Source: Rhododendron vialii
Lineage: Eukaryota > Streptophyta > Magnoliopsida > Ericales > Ericaceae
Direction: 5' to 3'
Assembly (NCBI RefSeq): GCF_030253575.1
Contig: NC_080564.1
Coordinates: forward strand, 8,414,501-8,478,500
Length of the DNA stretch: 64,000 nucleotides
Each line of letters begins with the position of its first letter. Position 1 is the first letter of the stretch. This document shows, piece after piece, positions 11,562 through 21,200 of the stretch. The notes beneath the pieces were generated by a model. It saw only the letters and a list, made by a program, of their open reading frames with translations. It searched no databases and was not told where the DNA came from. The position numbers were made by a program, and so were the translations under genes.

Positions 11562-11789
11562 TCAAATGGGAAAGGCCCTTGCCACCTTAGGGTAAACCAC
11601 GTGGCTGGGGTTCGCCATGATACGCCGCCCCTTGCTGTGGCGGAACAACCACACCACCGCCCCCACCGGCCACTCTACCACCGCGGTCACCACGAACGCC
11701 ACGAACCCTACCGTGGGACCCAACACCTTGCACCCGCACCGGTTAGACGTGTGACACTGAAAACATAGCGGAATCCGAGTATAGGCCAT
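11562..11789 (-). CDS. Small Cys-rich single-pass membrane protein, copy B (open)
   Basis: A 75-residue frame in a favourable start context (ATCATGGC). Residues 1-8 are MAYTRIPL. C9, C12, C18 and C20 form a CxxC-x5-CxC cluster. Residues 24-48 are a hydrophobic, Val/Ala-rich helix broken by EWPVG, followed by basic LFRHSKGRR (about 48-56) and a tail ending VYPKVARAFPI. The basic residues after the helix suggest a cytosolic C-terminus. Three locus copies keep this protein sequence, while UTR and flank diverge; only this copy is uninterrupted. A TATA box at 11937-11945 gives a leader of roughly 120 bases. The ATG at 11924 lies only about 20 bases from the TATA box and is probably upstream of or at the transcription start. 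The family name is not recognised; a membrane or signalling role is only inferred. Confidence 0.68.
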   Translation of the reverse strand: MAYTRIPLCFQCHTSNRCGCKVLGPTVGFVAFVVTAVVEWPVGAVVWLFRHSKGRRIMANPSHVVYPKVARAFPI

Positions 11790-11936
11790 GATATACAGCT
11801 AGCGATCGATAAACGTACCCCTAGGAAAGTGAATGGAAGAAAGATTGGAAGAGGATATATAGTTGAAGAGAGTGAATGAGGCAACGAATTTGAGCAGGTT
11901 AACCAGATTGAAGAAATCGGACATTTTGGTAGTTTG

Positions 11937-12146
11937 TATTTATAGGCACTTTTGTATGGAAGCGGGTTAGTACGTGTCGCGTTGTGAGGGCACGAGGGTG
12001 TAGAGCTGTGTTAGTGCAGTACTAGGGGGCCGCTGGGGCGGACACGTGTCTTGTTTCCCATTTTGCTTTTGTGCTGGTTTCGTGGGTAATATCTCATGAC
12101 TATTGGGCAGAATTCCATTCTTTGTGAGGTGGAGGTGTACGTGTCC
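11937..12146 (-). promoter_or_regulatory. Promoter of copy B: TATA box and three ACGTGTC motifs
   Basis: TATA box CTATAAATA (minus strand) at 11937-11945. ACGTGTC words on the + strand lie at about 11972-11978, within GACACGTGTC 12041-12050, and within GTACGTGTCC 12137-12146. Spacing is nearly identical to copy A. Likely ABA or osmotic-stress bZIP control of the 75-aa gene. Confidence 0.6.
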
Positions 12147-12218
12147 AATAGAATAATACTCCACTTTATTTACTAGTGATCTCACCGAACGTTGTGCAGG
12201 GTCATTTCAGGCCTTACA

Positions 12219-12474
12219 CGGATGATTCGAGTCGTTTAATAATTTAAAAAAAATTAAGTGGGCCATGCAAAAAATCGATTTAATATGTGTAGATGCTCGA
12301 TCCAAGCTTCTTTGATTGAAAAATTGGAAAATCCAATCTTTTCATATTTTCTGATTTTTCAGACGTGTGAAGCTTGGATCAAGTAATCTACACATAGTAG
12401 ATTGAACTGAATTTTTACAAGGCCTTCTTGTTTTTTTTTTAAAAAAAAAATTATTGAACAACTCGAATCATCCG
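12219..12474. mobile_element. Foldback (MITE-like) element, 256 bp
   Basis: Ends are inverted: CGGATGATTCGAGT (12219-12232) against ACTCGAATCATCCG (12461-12474). Inner arms are also inverted (ATGTGTAGATGCTCGATCCA with GGATCAAGTAATCTACACAT). It is present next to copy B and absent from the same place by copy A. Confidence 0.7.
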
Positions 12475-13020
12475 AGAGGAATCCAAAGTAATTTGGAACG
12501 GTGTGCGGTGGCTATGCGGTGAACGGCCCGTGTGGTGGGCGTATCATTACTAATCTTCTTTGATGCTTTTTTTTTTTTTGGTTGTTTAGGAAAGGTCCCA
12601 TTCCTTGTGCAATATAGTAGTGTCTGCTGGGTCCCATTCCTTGTGCAAGAGAGAGAGAGAATAAAGTTCTTTTCTTTTAATAAAGTTAGGTGGTGTTCCG
12701 GTTTTGTAAAAAAAGAACTTTTTGAAAAAGAAGGCAATTTCAAGCTCAAAAATCATGTGTTTACATAAATAATTTTCCTACCAATATGGATCTTGTTTGA
12801 TAGATCTCATTGAGATCTTTTAAACGGTGCAAAAAAAATGAAAAAAATATTTTTCATTTTCATTATATTTGAGTTTGAAATTACCTCCGTTTGAAAAAAA
12901 GTTAACTTTTTAAAAAGTGGAACACCTTCTTAGATAGTATTTCCAATCAGTTGCAACAACTTTTACCGTATTTTGCATGCTCCTTTCAAATCATTTTCCA
13001 GTTTTGTATGCTCCTTTCTA
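12475..13020. other. Non-coding accessory stretch
   Basis: AT-rich with a 29-bp near-direct repeat of GGTCCCATTCCTTGTGCAA words (12594 and 12630) and a short GA run. No gene was recognised. Confidence 0.45.
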
Positions 13021-13236
13021 CCGCTCCTTCCGTCCCAAATTTTTTGTTCGGTTCGTAAAACGGAATATTAAAAATAATACAATTTTTTTCAGAAAGAATT
13101 CAAATTTTTTTCACAAATTAAAAATACTCATTGATATCTAGTAAGTTGTTGAAATTTTTTTGATTTTTTCTTGTAAAAATTATATTATTTTTAACATTTC
13201 ATTTTGTAGACCGGACAGAATTTGGGACGGAGGGAA
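13021..13236. mobile_element. Stowaway-like MITE (216 bp)
   Basis: Starts CCGCTCCTTCCGTCCCAAAT after TA and ends TTGGGACGGAGGGAA before TA. The arms are complementary (GGTTCGTAAAACGGAATATT / internal counterpart), as in Stowaway MITEs. Confidence 0.8.
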
Positions 13237-13429
13237 TAATTTTCCTGTTGTCACTCACTCTAAACTTAAATTAAAAATTTAACCTTCTCTTTTGTTGCTC
13301 GTTATATTCTCACCTACTACTATATCTTCCCAAGCACGTCATTCATTACCTCATTGCTCTTTCTCCTTTTAAGTTTTGCGTCAATTTTTTTTAAAAATGA
13401 TTATTGATTCGTATTGACAAGAGTAATAT

Positions 13430-13740
13430 AAAATGTAGAGTATTATGAACCAAACTTATTATTTTTTATAATAGCAAAAATAATCTAAAAATTCTGTCTC
13501 TTTTGCATCGTAGGAATATTCAGATACTCCCTCCGTCTTACTTTAAATGTTGCCTACGGGAAAAAGTGCATATTGTTATTTTATTTTTTTTACACCAAAT
13601 TAAAGTGCTAAAGTACTCAATGAGAACTTTAATTTGGTTTAAGAAAACAAAAAAATAATATGTAAAAATATATATTTTGGGGGTTTGAAATTGCACAGAT
13701 TCTAGTAGGCCAGGAGATATTTAAAGTAGGACAGAGGGAG
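13430..13740. mobile_element. Stowaway-like MITE with duplicated flank
   Basis: The MITE itself spans 13527-13740 (CTCCCTCCGTC ... GACAGAGGGAG) between TA dinucleotides (13525-13526 and 13741-13742). Together with about 95 bp of left flank it matches 10618-10905. Confidence 0.8.
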
Positions 13741-13742
13741 TA

Positions 13743-14900
13743 TAACGAAACAACCCGACTATAGGCACACCAATATGTGTAATAAAAGTGTACATTGGAC
13801 TATTTGGGACCCACCTCAGGATCCCACATAAATCATCTAAGTCGTTCAATTTGTTTAAAATATTTATTACGGGTCCTTTAAAAAAACTGCTCAATCGAAT
13901 ATCAATAACAACTTAATAAATTTATTCATTTTTTGTCGTTGCGAATCAAGGGATAAAATATTAGATGAATAAATCAAGTCCTTGTCAATATTCAATTAAA
14001 CTGATTTTTTTTCAAGATTTAAACATCTCGGATTATTTGTGTGGGACGCTATTTCTTCGAGTATGAAGGGGCTCCTTCGTGTGTTTGATAAAGCTTCGTT
14101 TGGCACTCCTGAATTGATTTTTCATTATTATTTGAGGGGTCATTTTAGGTCACACAAAAATATTTTAAACCGCTCATTATTCTTAAAATATTTTGTGTTG
14201 GGTTCCTGGGAAAAGATAGTTCAATCTGATATCGCTAAGGGCTTTTGAAGAATTAATCAAGAGTTTTTCAACACCGGTAAAAACAAGTTTGGAGGAATTC
14301 TCATAACAATGGTGAAAAGAAAATAGTACTAATAGCGCCGAAATGGGAAATAAAGACCCGTAAGTTGTTAAATGGTCGCTTTGCCTTGTTGTTAGTCAAA
14401 ATGAAATTGTTAAATCCTTCGCTCCAAAAAAATAGTTCAAAAAGACTCTCCTAAAGCTCGGTCGGCTCTACTCAGCTCAGCTAGCTCGTTAAGTTTGACT
14501 TGTTTATAAACATGGCCGGCTTTGGGCAAATGCCAATGATGCGGCCGCATCGGCCCCCCAATTTTAGCCTATTTTTAGAGCTCTAAAATATGTATGCCCT
14601 TATATTATGTATATGATGATATAAAATCAGCACAAAAAATTTAGGCCCTAATTTTGATAGAAGTTCTATACAGAAGGTCAAAAAAAAAAAAAAGAAGGGT
14701 TAAACATGTAATTTTTTAAGCAAAGGGTGAAAGCAACCAGACTTCTTTCGATCGTTTACACCGGAAAAGTAGATGCTCAATTATTTCATGAGCAGGTCTA
14801 CATACATCTTGGGCAAAACGGGGAACATCAACGTGCTTTTGATTCAAGCCTATCAAAAAAAAAAACATGCTTTTGATTCAAATTACAAACCATGACCCTC
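13743..14900. other. Non-coding accessory stretch
   Basis: No gene was recognised. The small frame at 14039-14248 has no recognisable domain. A-runs occur at about 14680-14693 and 14850-14860. Confidence 0.45.
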
Positions 14901-15800
14901 AACAACGAGTCGAGGTCGTGCTCAAGTTTTAAGCTTGTGGGGCTCCGATGAATGTAACTCGCTTCCTATGGAACTATGGTTCGAGTGGGGGTGAGAGTGA
15001 CTCCTAACTTCCACCTAGCCCGCACAAGAAAGCACGACTAGAGACCACACCGGAGGAACTACGGAATGACCACCCTCCAGCGTATAGATGAGAAAATGTG
15101 CAGAGCAAGAAGGGAAGTACTAGGGTTTTAGTAGTGGAAAAGCATATATCTCTTTAGGCCTGCTATCGAGGGGTATTTAAAGAGTTTTATTTGCTTGCTA
15201 TCCAAGTACGCACATGTGCCTTGCACACGTTGGTCGACGTCATTATGACGGATTAGGGTTTTGTAACCATTTCTGTGTGAGTTGACACCTTGTATGTGCG
15301 CTCATCGTTATCCTTTAGCATAATCGCTGAATGCGACAAGTCAACTTCCTGCATGTGGATGCACTAATCTAACAGCGTGGCCGAGCCAGTAAGCTCGGTT
15401 CCTGCTATTCGTTGGAGTAGAGTTGATCTGGCGTAGGTTCTCGTTCCGAGCTTGACTATGGCCGAACCTTATAATTCGGCTCCCCACCTGGGCCACGAGA
15501 GCCTCAACGTGCTAGGCAAGGGGTTTGTTGTCAGGCCTCGGCCCTACGCCGAACCCGTGAATTCGGCTCTTGATGGAGCACGGCGGAGGATATGGCGTTC
15601 TCCATCTGTTCGTCGGCAAGGAACGTCCTGGGCCTCCTGGCGAGGAGCGTCCTGGTCCAGCCCCAATCCGACTCAAGAGGATGCACCTGGGTCCAGACTC
15701 TCGAGGTGGCCTGAGCCGTATGATTCGGTCTACTATAAAGTTCGTTTAGTAAATGAGCTGAGCTTGAATACTTAAATAACTTGGCTCGACTCGTTTGCAC
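14901..15800. mobile_element. Probable LTR-retrotransposon remnant
   Basis: The segment is more GC-rich than its surroundings. It contains leader-like text (AAGCACGACTAGAGACCACA, ACTAGGGTTTTAG, GGGTATTTAAAG) and repeated CCGAA...TTCGG/AATTCGGCT words (15462-15570, 15715-15730). No gag-pol frame and no clear pair of ends were found. The class is a guess from composition. Confidence 0.3.
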
Positions 15801-16245
15801 TTTTACTCATCGCACCATGCATGAATTATGGACCCTTTTATTAACCAAATATCGGTATTCGGTCAATTCTTTTACGGTTTTGTTATAGATTTTGATTCGT
15901 GGACTTATTAACAACTCTAATTTTTCTAGATGCATGTTGACTATTTTGCCCTTATGCGTGTTGACTATTTTGCCCTTACAAGAGTGAGAATTTTACAATA
16001 CAATAGAAGCGTGAGAATTTCATATTGTCAGTTTTCATGGGCTTGTACGTCCTTCTGGGCATGTGTTCATTGCTTTGCCTCTGACTGACTTGTGTGTGAT
16101 TTTTATAACGAAAGTGTGAGAATATTATATTTAAAGTGTGAGAATATAGTGGGAATTTTAAGGGGAATTTAAATAAGGGTTCTGTTTTGCATTGATACGT
16201 AAGTCCTAATTCTTGTAGGTTTGGAAATTTATGTTTTTATCCTGA
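15801..16245. other. Non-coding stretch
   Basis: AT-rich. It includes a direct repeat of TGTTGACTATTTTGCCCTTA (about 15937 and 15960, 23-bp period). No gene. Confidence 0.45.
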
Positions 16246-16395
16246 GATTTAAATAATACCCATTTAGCCCTTAATAATTTTTTACATTTTAATAGAGCCG
16301 CTGCACGGACTAAATTAAATAAGAGATATTGAGTTTGTTATGTTTGGACAAAGTCAATATCCCTTATTGAATTTGGTCAGCGCAGCGGCAATCAT

Positions 16396-16646
16396 GACAA
16401 AATCATCCGGAATCATGACAAAACGTTCCGGGATGTAAAACTAACATAAAAAGTTAGTTTAAGGTCCTAAAATTCTTTTTGGGATGTAATTTACATCCCG
16501 AATTAATTTCTTTATCTTTTTTACTATATAGGTAAAGAAATTCAGGATGTAAATTACATCTCGAAAAAAATTTTAGGACCTTAAACTAACTTTTATGTTA
16601 GTTTTACATCCCGCATAGTTTTGTCATGATTCCGGATGACTTTGCC
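16396..16646. mobile_element. Long inverted repeat / foldback element
   Basis: Two arms of about 115-120 bp (16396-16514 and 16531-16646) are close reverse complements around a 16-bp spacer. Examples are ATCATCCGGAATCATGACAA against TTGTCATGATTCCGGATGAC, and GGTCCTAAAATT against its mate. Weaker complementarity continues outward to about 16230 and 16740, so the whole element may be about 500-590 bp. A transcript would form a long hairpin. Confidence 0.8.
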
Positions 16647-16740
16647 ATAATTCATGTATTTATCATGATTTTTGTATTTGTCATGATTAAGGGTGTTTTA
16701 GGTAATATTTAAATTTCTAAATGTCGATTTAGTATTCAAA

Positions 16741-17436
16741 CCTAGTAGGATATGCACCTAAATAAGTCTACGAAACAGGATGGCTATTTAATTTTCTCCA
16801 ATTTTAATGTGAAAGTTGAAGTACGTACGAGAATTTTCATTCGAAGTGATTATAAATGAGTAACTGTTAATTTACTCGAACAACTATCAACACACTTTTC
16901 AGATGGGTCTGAAACCAGAACACAATTTACAGCTACAGGGCTTCAAAACCCATTTCAAAGAATAGAATCAGGGGTGTTTTGGGTAGTAAATAAGTTGTAA
17001 GAAAAATTTGTAGCAATGAAGTTGTTAGATGTTTCCTGTACTGAGTAAGTTGTTGAAAAATGTCAAGTTGTTTCCGGTAGTGAATAATTTGTAGATGAGT
17101 TTGTAAATAAAATTACTGTACGAAGAAAAAAAGTTTTTGTTGACAAGTTATTAACTAGTTACCGTGAACAAGATGGTAAAATAATAAAACTTGTTGATTT
17201 GAGTGAACGAAATGCTAAAAAACGCTTACGTTTTCTCTGCAAATTGCTACCAGAAACATAGCCTCAAATTGTGCTTACAAGAGCCGAGGCATCTTGGACT
17301 ATGAGACTATTCTCTTTTTTTTTTTGCAAAATGTTAAGAGAGAGTATTCATCAAAAGATCCTCATGGGGAAAGGTTGGAAGTCCACAAATCGGACACTCC
17401 AACAAAAAGAGCGTATAAGCGCATAGGTGCACGGCC
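16741..17436. other. Non-coding stretch
   Basis: AT-rich with no recognised gene or element apart from the outer arm of the foldback element at its left edge. Confidence 0.4.
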
Positions 17437-17876
17437 TAGGGCTGCAAACGATCCGAGCCGCTCGCGAGCGGCTCGGAGCTCGGTTCGATAACGGCTCGGC
17501 TCGGCTCGGCTCGGCTCGGTTCAAGACAAAAACGAGCCGAGCTCGAGCTCGAGTCCTGGGCTCGTTTCATAAACGAGCCGAGCTCGAGCTAGTCGAAACT
17601 CGGCTCGAATTGGCTCGCGAGCTCGATTATATAATATATTTATATTTATATATATATATATATTTTACATATTTATATTTATTTATATATATATTTATAT
17701 ATATTTGTTTCATAAACGAGCCGAGCTCGAGCTCCGTAAATACATATCGAGCCGAGCTCGAGCTCGAGTCCTGCAGCTCGTCACGAGCTCGAGCCAAGCT
17801 CGAGCCATCTAAATTTTTGCCGAGTCGAGCTCGAACACTCTAAAACTCGGCTCGGCTCGGCTCGTTTGCAGCCCTA
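17437..17876. mobile_element. Inverted-repeat element rich in GAGCTCG words (440 bp)
   Basis: Ends TAGGGCTGCAAACGA at 17437 and the reverse complement TCGTTTGCAGCCCTA at 17862-17876. The interior is dense in GGCTCG/GAGCTCGAG words (17455-17640, 17712-17865) around a TA/TTTA-rich core (17630-17710). Flanks GTGCACGG and GTGCGCCG match 6 of 8, compatible with an old 8-bp hAT-type duplication. The long frame across it is a composition effect. Confidence 0.75.
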
Positions 17877-18204
17877 GGTGCGCCGTCCTACAGAATGAGA
17901 AAAACCCCCCTAAAGGAGGACAAAACCCCCCGAAGGAGGACAAACCCTCCAAAGAGAGGACATTACTAAAACAAATAACAAAATAAAAGAAGTATCACCG
18001 AGACATCTGCCGTCACTCTTTCGCAATCACCTTGATAGACTCGTAACCACCACCTCTGCTTCACAAAATGAGAACACATCGTTGGGAGGTGGTCGCCCAG
18101 CAAACACGGTAGACTGTTAAAAAAATAGAGTCCCATATTATTTGGGAGTGGAATAGATGATCACCTAATAACATTTGAGATCTCTCCATTTATTGTCAAT
18201 TGAT
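17877..18204. other. Non-coding stretch
   Basis: It contains three near-identical short words (AGGAGGACAAA at about 17915-17960). No gene. Confidence 0.4.
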
Positions 18205-21200
18205 TTTTAATTTTTTTTGCTCGGCAAAACAAAGAAATTTATTAGCTCGAACAGGATACATCGAGATGAAGCTCACAAAGCACAGGCACTTACGAGCAAC
18301 GGAAAACAAGATTACAAGCAAAAAAGAAGACGAAAAGGAGAAGAGGACACATCCAACAGATAAGTGGACCACCCACTCCTCTCACAGGCAATCAAACTTT
18401 TACCTTCCTCATACCGTCAAGATAGCCGTTAAAGTCCTCCATCGAATGCACTTTTATATCGAATTTTACCTTAACCCACATAGCTACTCTAGTTTTAATT
18501 AACTCCCCAAGATCCTCCACACGCCAAATAGCGTTGTTGAACACAATATCATTCCTAACCAACTATAATGACCAAATTATAGCTTGGAAAGTTGTTTCCC
18601 ACAAAAACTTCTCCAAATTTTTGAAACCGAACCCAAGCCACCAAGAAAACAAGTCAAACAAGGAAGCAGGGCACACCCAACTAACATGCCACAAATCCAA
18701 AATCATAGACCACACAAGCCAAGAAAATTGACAGTGAAGGAAAAGGTGCTCTGGAGTTTTTAAGAAAAAAGAACAGCGTGGGCACAACACTGATTGGCCC
18801 TCGGAGATCAAGTTTCGAAAGAGGAGTACCGACCTGGCTGCTACTCGATCCTGCAGTGCCAGCCACGAAAAAATTTCCACTTTTGGGGGACTAATACTCT
18901 TCCAGATTGAGCCCAGCACCCAATTGTTTGAGAAGCCCTCTTGTTCCCATTTGTTGTAAGTTGATTTAACTGAAAAACAATTGTCCGATGCCCATCTCCA
19001 GCCTAACACATCACGCCTGGTTGGATCCAAAGTTACAGACTGTAATCGCAATGGTAGAACATCAAATTGTTGGGCTTCCCAATCCCTCAACCCTCTCTGG
19101 AACAATAAGTTCCAACTCCCATCACCATTTACGTCTTTGATATCCTTGATCACCATCTCTTTTTGGGTCGAAATTAAGTATAAACGCGGGAATTCCTCTC
19201 TAAGGGTCGAGTCCCCTAGCCAGACGTGATTCCAGAAGGAGATATCCTGCCCGGAATGAACTACCAGTCTAAGCCCTCTTGAATAATAGATCCAATGCTA
19301 GAGGAGGAATCCCCCACCGGAGGAATCCCCCACCGAGCAAATGTCTTTCCAAATACTTGAGATCTTACCAGAAGACGGCAATCGAGGTAGCCAACAATTT
19401 TGCTCCAACTTGTATCTACTCTTAATCACCTTCACCCATAGTGAATCACTATCTTTATTAAACCTCCACCACCACTAGGCCAATAGAGCAAGGTTTTGGA
19501 TCAGCAAATTCTTCACTCCTAGCCCTCCAAACATTTTCTTTTTGATAATCGTCTCCCATTTAACCAAATGAATCTTTCTCTTCTCCGTTGAATCACCCTA
19601 AAAAAATTGTCTCTGAATCTTTTCCAAAACCTTAGCTATAGCCATCGGCATTTTAAAGATGGACATAAAGTATATGGGTAGACTGTTAAGTGAAGAATTC
19701 ATTAACGTGAGTCTTCCCCCTAAAGTGTTGAATCTCCCACACCACACACTAAGTCTCTTTTCCATTCTCTCCACCACTGGATCCCATGTTCGGATTCTAA
19801 TTGAATTAGCACCCAACGGCAGTCCGAGGTACTTGGTACTTGATTGGCAGGTGATCGACTTTACATCCCATAACCATAGCCAAAGATGATACCTCTTGAT
19901 GATTCACTTTAACCCCACACAGAGAGCTTTTAGAAAAATTTATCTTCAACCCTGATATGAGTTGAAAACAACGAAGAATTCTCTTGATATTGGCCAGTTC
20001 CTCCCCATCATTATGGCAAAAAATAATTGTATCGTTTGCAAATTGAAAATGTGAGACAACAACCCCATTTGACCAATTTGACCCAATTATTGCACCTACG
20101 ATGATATTCTGCTCTCTTGCTCTTTCTAGCAAAATATTAAGCCCTTCAACCACAATATTGAAAAGGAACGGAGATAAAGGATCCCCCTGTCTGAGACCCT
20201 TCTGAATATTGAATTCTTTTGATGCAGATCCGTTTATCAACACTGACATGGACACTGACGACAAGCACTCTTTAATCCAAGCACACCATTTCTCCCCGAA
20301 TCCCATTTTTGCAAGTAAATCTAGTAAAAATTCCCAATTGACACTGTCATAGGCTCTTTCAAAGTCAATTTTCAAGATCAAGCCCCCTCGAGTACTGTTC
20401 TTCCACCAACGAATAACTTCGTTTGCTATAAGAACACCATCCAATATCTGTTTACCTTCGATAAATGCTGCTTGAGATTCACCAATAATTGAAGGTAAAT
20501 GGCTTTTGAGTCTATTAGCTAAAACTTTTGATAACACCTTATACACCCATCCCACCATACTAATAGGTCGGAATTTTTTAAAAGATCTAGGACAATCAAC
20601 CTTCGGAATCAATGTCACAAAAGTTGAGTTAATACCTCGCGTGAGTTTGCTATTGGCATGGAATTTCGAGAAAAACTGCAGAACCAATTCTTTCATAAAA
20701 GCCCACCCTTTTTTGACAAAAGAAAAATTGAATCCATCCGGCCCCGGAGCCTTAATTGTCACGCCCCAAATTCGGGAGCATGACCGGCCGTGTACCATAA
20801 AGCAATCATGGGACACGAAGCCTAATTAAAAAAATAGTTTTAGCAACTTAAACCAAATAAAGTAAAAACTGGATATTTTATTAAAGCAAAATGTGCAAAC
20901 CAAAAATCTATATTTTTCCATAACAAGATGGCCACAATATCCGATATTCTCTAACTCCAAATTCCCCAAGAATTGCCAATAAATAAAAGTGCGGAAGCTA
21001 ATAAATAAACGTTCGAAAGCATTTTGACACGATAAAAGAAATAAAAATGCAAACGCCCTAGAGGTCCAATCACAAGGTCCCGACAACGCCGCAGAGTCCA
21101 CTATAATGCTCCATGAACTAACTTGAAAAATAATGTGGAATAAATCCGTCAGCTGACGAGCTCAGTGAGTAGTTAAGCATGCTAAGGGTAATACAAAGTG

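Noticed and set aside
11790..11924. A 62-base intron (AG/GTACGT ... TTTTCAG) joining the upstream frame to the Cys-rich part in copy B
   Set aside because: Copy A lacks the acceptor AG (CAA) and copy C lacks the donor GT, and the intron would be unusually short. A single-exon 75-aa gene explains all copies better.
17427..17843. Arg/Glu/Leu-rich open frame of 138 codons
   Set aside because: Produced by GAGCTCG-type repeats and a TA-rich core inside an inverted-repeat element.
17437..17876. Regular short repeats that might suggest a CRISPR-like array
   Set aside because: The repeats are degenerate and self-complementary with no unique spacers of equal length; the host is a plant nuclear genome.
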